Shown here piece after piece: positions 24,401-31,960 of a DNA stretch of 64,000 nucleotides. Numbering within the stretch: position 1 is the first letter of the stretch; every line of letters begins with the position of its first letter. The notes below the pieces were generated by a model. It was not told where the DNA came from. It worked only from the letters and a program-made list of their open reading frames with translations, and made no database searches. The DNA lies in contig JAJYVF010000023.1 of assembly GCA_021792135.1 (NCBI GenBank), positions 1 through 64,000 of the forward strand, read 5' to 3'. Origin of the DNA: Acidobacteriota bacterium. GTDB taxonomy: Bacteria; Acidobacteriota; Terriglobia; Terriglobales; Acidobacteriaceae. Position numbers and translations under genes: made by a program.

Positions 24401-24988
24401 CTCGTACGTGACGCCTCCGTTGATGTTATGGAAGGTGGCGCTGCCCTGCACTCCGGGGGCGAGATACATAAAGGAATCGATCTGGCGTGCCATGCCATTG
24501 ATTTCGATCGGAGCAGTTTTCACCAGTTCCGGCTCCAGAGTTGTTCCAATGACCGGTGAGGTCGTGTTCAGCGAGATGGAACTGCCTTTGACGTTGACGA
24601 CCTGCGTGGCGGCGCCGGGCTGCATGGTGGCATTGACCGTGGACATTTTGGCGATTTCAACGATCACACTGGTCTGAAAGCTTCGGAAGCCGGTGGCGTC
24701 GATGGCCACCGTGTAGTTGCCCGGGGTGACGCCGATGACCGTGTAGGTCCCCGCCGACGAGGTCGTGGCATCCGAAGACACACCGGTGGCAACATTGGTG
24801 ATCTTCACCTTGGCGTCGCGAATAACGGCACCGGTTGGATCGGAGACGGTTCCGTTGATGCCGCTTTGCACCTGTGCACCCAGGGGTCCAGCGAAGAGAG
24901 TGAGGGCCAGCAGCACCAGGGTGGGCAGGAGAACCGGTTGCGCGCAGCTTCGTATGCGGGAGTAGAAGTTACGTCTTGGGTGTTTCAC
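21413..24988 (-). CDS. TonB-dependent receptor with carboxypeptidase-regulatory domain (Oar-like)
   Basis: A 1191-residue outer-membrane receptor. Signal peptide (LLPTLVLLALTLFAGPLGAQ), then a CarboxypepD_reg-like Ig fold (GINGTVSDPTGAVIRDAKVKI ... GTYTVIGVTPGNYTV), a divergent plug (VVNVKGSSISLNTTSPVIG ... INGMARQIDSFMYLAPGV) and a long 22-strand-type barrel ending QATFRVEF with terminal Phe. This acidobacterial type is thought to import glycan pieces or peptides using TonB energy. The start is GTG 24988 with GGAG eight bases upstream. The glycosidase genes on both sides of it (19824 and 25353) make an oligosaccharide ligand likely. No TonB box could be fixed by eye. Confidence 0.88.
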   Translation of the reverse strand: MKHPRRNFYSRIRSCAQPVLLPTLVLLALTLFAGPLGAQVQSGINGTVSDPTGAVIRDAKVKITNVATGVSSDATTSSAGTYTVIGVTPGNYTVAIDATGFRSFQTSVIVEIAKMSTVNATMQPGAATQVVNVKGSSISLNTTSPVIGTTLEPELVKTAPIEINGMARQIDSFMYLAPGVQGSATFHNINGGVTYENEAQFNGVPVAFVQFQGNQTFINPPYEAVSEFRVNSSTFDAQYGIGQGAVTFNMASGTNDLHGDAFEILRNQLFDSAGFFPTRFSPTGKAEAPINQQNNYGFTLGGPVILPHLYNGKNRTFFHFSGDWFRQNQAQNSIGTVPTAAMKQGDFSNFLDSSGNMIPIYDPQTKQPFPGNIIPQSRFSALAASLLQYIPNPDRAGVNNGLESNKTPAIASIPIRQTLWAYTIDETLTNSQSIHWSQWRDTVNSPIFTSAPIVPIANPLQSEETNQNLGSGFLLNYVKTINPNLVLTAGADWIGYIVGQHNANPNVKFGAVAGGTTLPLITFDGQNAPTAWGVSGGAYLECCEGGLTVNNNRTLGIVGVNNWLWTHGSHTMNFGFQYRRTFQDTINCNFCSGTFDFSQRNTSTPDSTDPNFGSYGSSFASFLLGQVDSTERIFANELKMRNNAFALYAQDDYKVSNRLTLNLGIRWDVLVPFTEEHNDIIFVDRTEPNPGAGGLLGAATKFGNCTGCAGITRAAIHWKNWQPRVGFSYQLTPKTVLQSGFYITFLNGGAYEYGTAFAASFMSTLLDGSFLRASTGSSTPGYGSWDSQTLPFPQQVPFTPSIGNGGIIFDFPYKHRNNPPYLPNSPSVGTAPYDQAWSIGIQRELPWSMFLTASYVGNRAIHLPDTLELSNQPNPSVLQYGPLLGDNILDPAVVAAGFTQPYPGFAQQFGSSATLEQALTPYPQFGGFFPVYEMDGTAFYNALQLEGDKRFQGGLSILTDLTISRNTANTSIGSAPYSPNGMNAYNPRPEYVPSYLDQLYNFKLAGTYALPFGAGKAFLNSNKYLSELVGGWQFSAILNYAGGNPFGAQNSYNPLLVNSFDRPNIVSGVTLKTFNYGRSKAFFTGKTSTQPVQFTTNAFQNTGPWQLGTSKRAYAALRTPPLRIESFDAIKSFRLGERVQASLRLDYFNAFNRTQLQGPDNNSLDSTFGQIINLSSQISNRQGQATFRVEF

Positions 24989-25352
24989 GCGTCAGCTCCA
25001 GGATCGCCTGCCTGATGGAACCTCCATCACGAGCGGGCGAAAGCAAGTATTCCTGCCGCCATGGACCCAACGTCTCGCCTGCGCCGGGGGAAGTAACAAG
25101 TGCGGTGACTGGACGCGAGGGTGGTATCCAGCTGCGGAGTGCTGACCATGTTCCCTTTACAGGCACTGGCCGGTATAGTGTGATCCCACGATTTTTTCGT
25201 GGAAATCTACGGGGAAGAGCGCAGGACGAGCCCAGAAAGAGGGCTGCTGCTGACGCGCTCGCGGAGGGGATTGGTGCATGCGTCGCAGCGGGAGAAAATC
25301 CCTGCCTGCTCTTTTCTCCTGCCGCAGATTGGCGCAATCGATTCAGCGATGC
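24989..25352. other. Intergenic region upstream of the TonB receptor
   Basis: A 364-base gap between two minus-strand genes with no credible ORF. It holds one notable element: CCACGA/TCGTGG with a 5-base T loop at 25186-25202, a perfect 6-bp palindrome. On the minus strand a weak -10-like TATACC lies a few bases downstream, so the palindrome could be an operator over the -35 region. No T-tract supports a terminator. Confidence 0.4.
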
Positions 25353-26813
25353 TCACTGCCGGGTGATACGCAATGCAATGTCGATGGTGTATGTGGGGGT
25401 CTTCAGATTGTGAGTACCTCCGGCATGGCTGAAGCTTTCGCTGGCCAGAGTGGAGCCCGAGGCGGGATCGATCCATTCGGCCTGGTAGTCGCCGGCCGGC
25501 AGAGCCAGCACCAGAGTTTCCTGATAATGTCCGGGGGTTACGGTGTAGGAAGCTTCGCCGCCGCCTTCGCTGTGATGAATATAAAGCGCGTATTGTTTGC
25601 CGTACTGACTTAGGCCGCGGTAATGGGTCTCCCGGTCAAAGCCGCTCACAACAAATCCGCGGTCGGGGACCATGCGCACAAAGTCGAAGCTTTCGAGGAA
25701 GCGCTTCAGGTTCCGCAGCGAACTCAGGAGCCGGGCGTTGTCCGGAGTATTACCGGCTGGATCGTCTGCCGTGAATTCTCCGTTGAGCTGGTTGAAGCTG
25801 GCGCCGCCGCCCACCATGAACTCCCATGCTTCGACGCGGGAATCGGCCACGGCGTCTCCCTTGTAGAGAGGGAAGTAATTGGTCTCGTTCTGCTCAATGG
25901 GCTTGCTGTGCCAGTATTCGCGGTCGAGGCCCTGCAGTCCGCCCATTTCCCAGTCGTGCGTGTGCCACAGGTATTGCGTAATGACGACAGAGAGATCGGG
26001 ATTGCCGGACATATCCACCGGGCCGTCGATGGGACCCTGAACCTCCTGGCCAATCAGGTGCCGCCGGGGCAGGCCATCTTCGGCGTCGTGCACGACCTGC
26101 AGCATGTGGGCGACCCATGGGCCGGCTTCATCGACCGGGGTGAAGAGGGCGGGCTCGTCGCAAACTTCGAGAATGACATTATCGAAGGAATTTACTTCCT
26201 GAACAATCTTGCGAACATACGCGGCTTCGCGCTCGACCAGCTGGGGATCCTTGAGCGTCTGGGCGTCGCGATAGCCATCGTGGCCGACTCCCTGGATGTT
26301 GTTTTCGTAGTAGAGGGGGCTGAGCGGCCACGTATCGTCGTACTGCCCGTTGAAGAAGCAGATCTCCACGACAATGCCGCGTTTGCCGGCATCGGCAATG
26401 AACTTCTTCAGGCGCGCGAAGTATTCGGGATTCCAGTGGTCGAGGTCGAATTTGTTTCCCGAGAGGAGATAGCCGGGCTGGTTGCTTCGCGCCCACGGGA
26501 GCACCAGACTGGCAGGTTTCACGCCGAGGGTGTTGCCGGTCATGTACTTTCCCATCGGCTCGAAGAGATAGCCGGGATAGATGCGCGTGTAATTGAGTCC
26601 GTAACTTGCCAAAGCATCGAGATAGCGGTCGAAATCGAAGTCGCCATTGACGACCGCGCCGTAGTGCTCGGCTGAAGTAATGAGCAGAATTGGCTTGCCG
26701 TGGAAGGTGTAGTAGTGCGGATTTTCCGGGCTGATGCCGATGGGCTGGACTCCCGCCGCTGCGAAGGAAGTCAGCGCCAGCATGAAGCCCACCATCCTGA
26801 TTCCACTGAACAT
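25353..26813 (-). CDS. Secreted TIM-barrel glycosidase-like protein
   Basis: A 486-residue protein with a signal peptide (MVGFMLALTSFAAAG). It begins SPENPHYYTFHGKPILLITS and AEHYGAVVNGDFDFDRYLDAL, then YTRIYPGYLFEP; these features are shared with clan GH-A relatives of the DUF4038/cellulase group. FDNVILEVCDEPALF supplies the strand with the likely acid/base glutamate (DEP). The C-terminus (GGEASYTVTPGHYQETLVLALP, YQAEWIDPASG) is again a collagen-binding-type beta domain. It is the third such enzyme in 10 kb. It is downstream of the AraC gene (77-base gap) and upstream of the TonB receptor. Substrate unknown. Confidence 0.7.
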   Translation of the reverse strand: MFSGIRMVGFMLALTSFAAAGVQPIGISPENPHYYTFHGKPILLITSAEHYGAVVNGDFDFDRYLDALASYGLNYTRIYPGYLFEPMGKYMTGNTLGVKPASLVLPWARSNQPGYLLSGNKFDLDHWNPEYFARLKKFIADAGKRGIVVEICFFNGQYDDTWPLSPLYYENNIQGVGHDGYRDAQTLKDPQLVEREAAYVRKIVQEVNSFDNVILEVCDEPALFTPVDEAGPWVAHMLQVVHDAEDGLPRRHLIGQEVQGPIDGPVDMSGNPDLSVVITQYLWHTHDWEMGGLQGLDREYWHSKPIEQNETNYFPLYKGDAVADSRVEAWEFMVGGGASFNQLNGEFTADDPAGNTPDNARLLSSLRNLKRFLESFDFVRMVPDRGFVVSGFDRETHYRGLSQYGKQYALYIHHSEGGGEASYTVTPGHYQETLVLALPAGDYQAEWIDPASGSTLASESFSHAGGTHNLKTPTYTIDIALRITRQ

Positions 26814-26889
26814 AAACTGACCCTTTCTGTTATTGGTTCACGAGCGCACTGATCCGGCGAGTTGCCGGGTCGAACGAAGAGCCGCCGAA

Positions 26890-28056
26890 TTATGTTCCAA
26901 TGTTGCGCAGGTACGGATTGGGCTGCGGCGGCGATAAACTCGCGCCGCTGCGAGCAGACTCCAGTGCCGGCACGCCGATGGGGTTCAGGGGCGGCATGTG
27001 GTAGGGCTGCCGCTGATCGGTCATCGTGTTGCTGCGGACGCGGCGCCGATAGGTCGCCGGAGTCATACCGACAATGCGGCGGAAGACCGTGCCGAAATAG
27101 CTCTGGTCACAGAAGCCAACCTGCTGGCTGATGCCGGCCATGGATTCGTCGGTCTTCGCCAGCAGGGCCTGGGCGCGCTCTATGCGGAAATGATTGCAGT
27201 AGGTGACAAAGGAGAGCCCGGTGACGCGCTTGAAGAAGCACATAAAGTGCGACTCGCTCATGCCGCAGACGCGGGACGCTTCGCGCACCTGAATGGCGTT
27301 GGCGCAGTGCTCGCCAAGGTAGCGAAAGAGCGGGCGAAGGCGTTCGAGGTCCTGCTGCTGGCGCTGGAAAATCTCCACCGTTCCCGCGTAGGGAGCGTAC
27401 TGATTGACCAGCAGCATCAGGAGCATTTTGAGGCAGGTTCTCAGGGCAAGCCGGCTGCGCGGCGAGGACGCGGGGATCTCCGAGCGGATGCGCAGCATGA
27501 GGTCGAGCACCTGGCGCGGGACGCCGGTTTCCGCAGGAACGATGTGCGGGAAATCCTCGTCCTGCAGAAGGAACGGCGTGAGGTATTCCGCGCTGTCGCT
27601 GGCGCCGTCGCAGCGGATGAGGTCTGGCTCGAAGAAGAGGGCGGCAAGGGTGACAGGCGAGGAGGAGGCGCACTCGATACGGTGGTAGAGCGTGCTGCCG
27701 ATGATGGCTAGATCGCCTTCGTTAAAGGGCAGAAGGCGATCCTGGATGTGGCAGTTGGCGGATCCGGAACAGAGAAAGAGAATCTCGAAGTAGCCGTGAC
27801 GATTCATGCGCACGCGATGACGGTCGTCGACGGTGAGAAAGAGGACGTCGATGGGGCAGGAGACGTCGAAAGGCCAGACGTGAATGCCTTCGGCGTTGAT
27901 CTGCGGCTCGACGAGGCTGAAGTGGTCGCGGCATGAGGTGCGTGGAACCTGGATGCGCGCAAGATCGCTGCGCCGGCCCCCGAAGGATTCCACTGCGGTG
28001 AGGTCGGGCTTTCCGGCATCAATGTTCGATTCGGAAGATTTCTTCAGCCTGGCCAT
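26890..28056 (-). CDS. AraC-family regulator closing the nine-gene operon
   Basis: A 388-residue activator. The N-terminal cupin-like sensor (NRHGYFEILFLCSGSANCHIQDR ... FNEGDLAIIGSTLYHRIE) precedes two helix-turn-helix motifs (IQVREASRVCGMSESHFMCFFKRVTG and ISQQVGFCDQSYFGTVFRRIVGMTPATYRR). A Pro-rich tail of about 40 residues follows. ATG 28056 lies 38 bases inside the end of the DSD1-type gene, so translation is coupled and the regulator is the last gene of the operon. It is a close paralogue of the regulator at 38301: ledges such as SLVEPQINAEGIHVWPFD and LTPFLLQDEDFPHIVP are shared. It probably senses a metabolite of the operon's pathway (inference). Confidence 0.88.
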   Translation of the reverse strand: MARLKKSSESNIDAGKPDLTAVESFGGRRSDLARIQVPRTSCRDHFSLVEPQINAEGIHVWPFDVSCPIDVLFLTVDDRHRVRMNRHGYFEILFLCSGSANCHIQDRLLPFNEGDLAIIGSTLYHRIECASSSPVTLAALFFEPDLIRCDGASDSAEYLTPFLLQDEDFPHIVPAETGVPRQVLDLMLRIRSEIPASSPRSRLALRTCLKMLLMLLVNQYAPYAGTVEIFQRQQQDLERLRPLFRYLGEHCANAIQVREASRVCGMSESHFMCFFKRVTGLSFVTYCNHFRIERAQALLAKTDESMAGISQQVGFCDQSYFGTVFRRIVGMTPATYRRRVRSNTMTDQRQPYHMPPLNPIGVPALESARSGASLSPPQPNPYLRNIGT

Positions 28057-29077
28057 GGCGGACTCCGTACATGTGGGAATGCAGGTTAATGGTCGCGTCG
28101 CTGTAGTGCACCCAGATTTCAACCTTCTGGCCGACTTCGAGGCACGGCGACGATTGTGGGTCGAGTTCGACGAGGGCGTGTTCAGCGTGCAGTGCTGTCA
28201 GCCGGGCGCCGGGTACGTCTTTCAGTGTGGAGAGGCCGCGCTCGCCGCTGATCGCCTTCACGCCGCAGTCGAGTACCCCGTGCCGATCGCCCCGGGTGCT
28301 GATAACGGTGGCGAGCACGGTGAGCGAGCGCTGGAACGGGGCTCCGCGGCCCAGATAGATGTTGTCCATGAGGAGATACGATCCGGCCTGGATCTCGGTG
28401 ATGCCGGGGTAATCGCCGGAGACGGACCAGGTGCCCGTGCCTCCGGTGGAGACGATGGGCGCGGCAATCCCGGCAGATTGCAGCAGGGCGGCTGAGTCCA
28501 CCAGCGACTGGCTGCCGCTGCGAACCACCTCGTCGCGTTCGGGACTGGGCGGCACCGCCTGGAGATGACCGTCGTAGCCCATGATGCCGCGCACCGCGAG
28601 GCCCTGCTGAGCAGCGCAGCGGGCCAGTTGCAGCGCGGGATCGCCGGGCTGGACGCCGCAGCGGCCGAGGCCGATATCGATGTCCACCAGCACCTCGATC
28701 TGCGATTGGCGATTGCGCTGCGCTCGGGCGAGATCGCGGATGGAGTGGGCATTATCGACAGCGACCATGACCGAAGCGTGGCGCGCCAGTTCCGCCAGGC
28801 GCTCCGGCTTCTCGTCTCCGGCGATCTCGTTGGCGATGAGGACGCTGCTCATGCCGTGCTCGACCAGGATTTCGGCCTCGCGCACGGTCGCGCAGGTCAT
28901 GCCGATGGCCCCCGCGCGCATCTGCTTCCAGGCGAGCAGCGGCGTCTTGTGGTTCTTGAAGTGGGGGCGAAGCTTGCAGGGCCGCTGCCGGAAGAAGTCG
29001 GCCATGGTGCTGAGGTTCGACTCCATGGCGTTGAGATCCACCAGCAGCGCCGGCGTTACGATCTGATCTACTTTCAT
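28019..29077 (-). CDS. DSD1-family PLP enzyme (D-threonine aldolase / D-serine dehydratase-like), copy 1
   Basis: A 352-residue fold-III PLP enzyme of the alanine-racemase-N/D-threonine-aldolase class; relatives split or dehydrate beta-hydroxy D-amino acids. IVTPALLVDLNAMESNL opens the barrel; KLRPHFKNHKTP holds the PLP lysine (about K41). Phosphate and barrel motifs DIDIGLGRCGV, MGYDGHLQ and STGGTGTW follow. The C-terminal region where the family's metal ligands lie reads HYSDATINLH. The residue pattern differs slightly from the usual H-x-C/D but is the same in the paralogue at 39533, so it defines a subgroup. It is gene eight of the operon, 25 bases after the LsrG-like gene. A 3-hydroxy amino acid substrate is inferred. 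Confidence 0.82.
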   Translation of the reverse strand: MKVDQIVTPALLVDLNAMESNLSTMADFFRQRPCKLRPHFKNHKTPLLAWKQMRAGAIGMTCATVREAEILVEHGMSSVLIANEIAGDEKPERLAELARHASVMVAVDNAHSIRDLARAQRNRQSQIEVLVDIDIGLGRCGVQPGDPALQLARCAAQQGLAVRGIMGYDGHLQAVPPSPERDEVVRSGSQSLVDSAALLQSAGIAAPIVSTGGTGTWSVSGDYPGITEIQAGSYLLMDNIYLGRGAPFQRSLTVLATVISTRGDRHGVLDCGVKAISGERGLSTLKDVPGARLTALHAEHALVELDPQSSPCLEVGQKVEIWVHYSDATINLHSHMYGVRHGQAEEIFRIEH

Positions 29078-29102
29078 GGCCGTTCCGTTCAGGAGATCCG
29101 GA

Positions 29103-29414
29103 TCAGGGCAGGATCTCCTCGTAAAGCTTGACTTCGAACTGGTCCACCAGACCGGGGCGGACGTTGTCGAAGAAGTCAGTGATGTAAGAGGTGGCGCAGT
29201 GCTCGTCGAAGGCCTTGCGGTCCTTCCATTTCTCGATGAAGGTGATGCCGCGGGGATTGTCGGTGCGCTGATTCAGCTCGTAGCGCAGGCAGCCGGGCTC
29301 CTTGTGCGTCGGCTTCATCAGCACGTGAAGAGCCTCGATCAACTCGTCGGTTTTTCCTTCCTTCGCAAAGAACTCCGCTACGCAAACAACCTGCGTGGTG
29401 TTTTTGTCAGGCAT
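29103..29414 (-). CDS. Antibiotic-biosynthesis-monooxygenase-fold protein (LsrG/YgiN-like)
   Basis: A 103-residue single-domain ABM/dimeric alpha-beta barrel protein. [21 protein letters not shown], then [11 protein letters not shown] and [19 protein letters not shown] match the family; members include LsrG, which isomerises phospho-DPD, and YgiN-type quinol oxygenases. It overlaps the LsrF gene by 8 bases (ATG inside the LsrF stop region), mirroring the lsrF-lsrG pair of the AI-2 operon. The sequence is nearer to generic YgiN-type members than to E. coli LsrG, so an isomerase role is suggested mainly by its neighbour. Confidence 0.8.
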   Translation of the reverse strand: MPDKNTTQVVCVAEFFAKEGKTDELIEALHVLMKPTHKEPGCLRYELNQRTDNPRGITFIEKWKDRKAFDEHCATSYITDFFDNVRPGLVDQFEVKLYEEILP

Positions 29415-30306
29415 ACTGGCTCTTCTCCTGGATCGATTTCAGTGACAGATACAAATCGTGGGCTTTCTCCGGCGTTTCGTTTTCGTGGACGACGGCGCGC
29501 ACGGCCTGGATCATGGCCTGCGGAGCTTCACACTGGAAGATGTTGCGGCCCATGTCCACGCCGGAGGCGCCTTCGTTGACGGCGCGATACGCCATGGCGA
29601 GAGCCTCCGGCTCGGGCAGCTTCTTGCCTCCGGCGATCACCAGCGGAACCGGGCAGCCGGCGGCGACGCGGGCGAATCCGGACTCGCAGTAGTAGGTCTT
29701 GACGAAGTGGGCGCCCAACTCGGCGCAGATTCTGGTGGCCAGGCCGAGATACTTCGCATCGCGCACCAGCTCCTTGCCCACGCCGGTGACGGCCATGGTG
29801 GGAATGCCATGACGATTGCCGCCGTTGACGATCTCCACCAGATTGCCGATCGATTCGTGCTCGTGCACGCCGCCGATGTAGACCTGCACCGCCAGGGCGG
29901 AGGCGTTGAGGCGCACGGCGTCTTCGATGTCGACGGCAACGCGTTCGTTGGAGAGTTCCTTGAGAATGCTCTGGCCGCCGCTCGAGCGCAGGACGACGGG
30001 CTTGGCCATCTCCGGCGGGATGGAGCTGCGGAGCGCGCCGCGGGTGATCATGAGCGCGTCGGCGTACGGAACCAGCGGCGCGATGGTGATGTCGATGCGT
30101 TCGAGGCCCGTGGTCGGCCCCTGGAAGTAGCCGTGATCGACGGCCAGCATCACGGTGCGGCCATCCTGTGGGTTGAAGATGCGGGCCAGCCGGTTCTTCA
30201 TGCCCCAGTCGAGAGCATTGCTCCCTTTGAGGGAGAAGGCCGCGCAGGTCTGCGGCACATCGAGGTAGAAATTCTTTCCGTCCTGCAGGTCGTGTGTATC
30301 GGCCAT
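29407..30306 (-). CDS. lsrF: LsrF-type 3-hydroxy-5-phosphonooxypentane-2,4-dione thiolase
   Basis: A 299-residue class I aldolase-fold thiolase. It is strikingly like E. coli LsrF over its whole length: [84 protein letters not shown] and [13 protein letters not shown]. The Schiff-base lysine falls at residue 203, as in E. coli. In the AI-2 pathway LsrF uses CoA to split phospho-HPD into acetyl-CoA and dihydroxyacetone phosphate. Here it sits between DhaL (1-base gap) and an LsrG-like gene (8-base overlap), with no lsrACDBRK nearby. GGAGG lies 6 bases before ATG 30306. The physiological substrate may therefore be another 5-phospho-2,4-diketone. Confidence 0.9.
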   Translation of the reverse strand: MADTHDLQDGKNFYLDVPQTCAAFSLKGSNALDWGMKNRLARIFNPQDGRTVMLAVDHGYFQGPTTGLERIDITIAPLVPYADALMITRGALRSSIPPEMAKPVVLRSSGGQSILKELSNERVAVDIEDAVRLNASALAVQVYIGGVHEHESIGNLVEIVNGGNRHGIPTMAVTGVGKELVRDAKYLGLATRICAELGAHFVKTYYCESGFARVAAGCPVPLVIAGGKKLPEPEALAMAYRAVNEGASGVDMGRNIFQCEAPQAMIQAVRAVVHENETPEKAHDLYLSLKSIQEKSQYA

Positions 30307-30307
30307 T

Positions 30308-30955
30308 TCAGGCCTCCTTCATTTGGGTGAGGGCGTCGCTGAATCCACGGAAGAAGAGGGCGATGGAAGTAGCTCCGGGATCGGGACTGCCGCGGGTTTT
30401 TTCGCCAAGAAACTTCGCCCGTCCGTAACGGGCGATCATGTCTCGTGTGGAGTCGGCGCCGGCACGGGCGGCGGCGGCGGCTTCCTTCATGGCCTCGGAT
30501 ACGGACTTCCCGGAAGAGGCAGCGGAAGCGAAGGCCTGGACCGCGGGGACCAGCGCATCCATCATGGTCTTGTCTCCCGGCTTCGCTTTGGTCTGCTTCA
30601 GCAGCGCGCGCAGACCGGCCTCGAAGCTGGCGGCGAGATGTTTGCAGTCGCTCTCCTCGCCGATGTCCGCCTCGCCCATGCCGGCGATGAAGCTGCCGAG
30701 AATGGCGGTGGAGGCTCCGCCGTCAACGCCGAGCACGGCCCAGCCGGCCTCGCGCAGGATTTCGTTCAGGGTTTTCGCGCTGCTGGTCTCCATGGTTCCT
30801 TCAAGTTTTTCGACAGTGCGGAGCATGGTGGTGCCATGGTCTCCGTCGCCGGCGATACAGTCGAGCCGCGAGAGGCTCTCATGCTCCCGGCGGATTTGCT
30901 TCGCCGCTTCCGCGAACATACGTGCCAGCTCCGTTCTGCAGATTCGGTCGCTCAT
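30308..30955 (-). CDS. dhaL: Dihydroxyacetone kinase subunit L (nucleotide-binding)
   Basis: A 215-residue DAK2 domain. [16 protein letters not shown] carries the aspartates that hold the nucleotide's magnesium ions; [21 protein letters not shown] and the C-terminal [19 protein letters not shown] are the other family motifs. ATG 30955 overlaps the DhaK stop by ATGA, so the two subunits are translationally coupled. Together they should phosphorylate a short ketone-type sugar bound covalently to DhaK. Whether ATP or a phosphotransferase donor is used is undecided: no DhaM or PTS gene is nearby, which favours ATP. Confidence 0.9.
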   Translation of the reverse strand: MSDRICRTELARMFAEAAKQIRREHESLSRLDCIAGDGDHGTTMLRTVEKLEGTMETSSAKTLNEILREAGWAVLGVDGGASTAILGSFIAGMGEADIGEESDCKHLAASFEAGLRALLKQTKAKPGDKTMMDALVPAVQAFASAASSGKSVSEAMKEAAAAARAGADSTRDMIARYGRAKFLGEKTRGSPDPGATSIALFFRGFSDALTQMKEA

Positions 30956-31944
30956 AGCTTTGCGAAGAAGGGCGCGTCGGCAGGCGCGTCCCACAGCTCC
31001 GTCAGTTCCGGATCCATGCGCGCGATCATCATCTGGAAACCGGCCTGCTCCTGGGTAGTGATGAACTCGCCGATGGCGCTGCGCAGGAGGCGAATCTTCT
31101 TCGCCTCGAGAAGCTGCGCGACACGGCGAAAGATGAGGTACAGCTCCATCAGCGCGGTGGCTCCCGCGCCGTTGAGCATGACCAGCAGCTCTTCGCCGGG
31201 CTGGACGCCGAGATCGGCGAGGAGCTTTTCCAGCATGATCTCCGCCGTTTCGTTGGCGGTCTTGAGCTGCATGCGCCCGGTGCCGGCTTCGCCGTGCTGG
31301 CCCATGCCGATTTCCATTTCGTCGTCGCCCATTTCGAAGATGGGCTGGCCGGTGGCCGGATGGGTCGCAGTGCGGACAGCAACGGCCAGGGTGCGCATGT
31401 TGCGCTCCATCCGCTCGGCCACTTCCAGGCAGGTGTCCAGCGAGGCACCCTTTTCCGCCGCGGCGCCGGCCACTTTATAAACCGCTACACAGCCGACGAG
31501 ACCGCGGCGGTCGCCGGGCTCACCGGAGATGTCTTCCTGCGTGAGGACCATTTTGACCTTCAGCCCTTCGCGCTCGGCGGCCTGCATGGCGATGTTGCCC
31601 GCCAGCACGTCGCCGGCGTGATTCAGCACGATCAGCAGAGCCCTTTCGCCGCCGGCACAGGCTTCGCGGAGGGCCTCAATGACCTTCACCGCGCCGGGAG
31701 CTGCGAAGATTTCGCCCGCCACGCTCGAGTCCAGCATGCCTTTACCGACGAAGCCGCTGAGGCCGGGCTCGTGCCCGCTGCCGCCGAGTGTGACCACCCG
31801 CACCTTGCCGGGTTCTTTGGGCGTGGCCCGGACGATGGTGTTGGTGCCGCGCAGCCGGATCCTGTCAGGGAAGGCCAGGGTGAAGCCTTCGAGCAGCTCG
31901 GGAACCAGGTTCTTCGGATCGTTGATGAATTTCTTCATGCGCAT
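30952..31944 (-). CDS. dhaK: Dihydroxyacetone kinase subunit K (substrate-binding)
   Basis: A 330-residue DAK1 domain. FINDPKNLVPELLEGF opens the protein as in DhaK; GGSGHEPGLSGFVGKGMLD is the substrate loop; GMGQHGEAGTGR contains the histidine that covalently holds the carbonyl substrate (usually GIHGEPG, here with inserted Q). VMLNGAGATALMELY is the conserved late motif. AAGGAG lies 9 bases before ATG 31944. It follows the permease by 16 bases and overlaps DhaL. In this operon it likely phosphorylates a C4-C5 dihydroxy ketone rather than plain dihydroxyacetone, an inference from the LsrF neighbour. Confidence 0.9.
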   Translation of the reverse strand: MRMKKFINDPKNLVPELLEGFTLAFPDRIRLRGTNTIVRATPKEPGKVRVVTLGGSGHEPGLSGFVGKGMLDSSVAGEIFAAPGAVKVIEALREACAGGERALLIVLNHAGDVLAGNIAMQAAEREGLKVKMVLTQEDISGEPGDRRGLVGCVAVYKVAGAAAEKGASLDTCLEVAERMERNMRTLAVAVRTATHPATGQPIFEMGDDEMEIGMGQHGEAGTGRMQLKTANETAEIMLEKLLADLGVQPGEELLVMLNGAGATALMELYLIFRRVAQLLEAKKIRLLRSAIGEFITTQEQAGFQMMIARMDPELTELWDAPADAPFFAKL

Positions 31945-31960
31945 GCGGCGCTGCTCCTTT

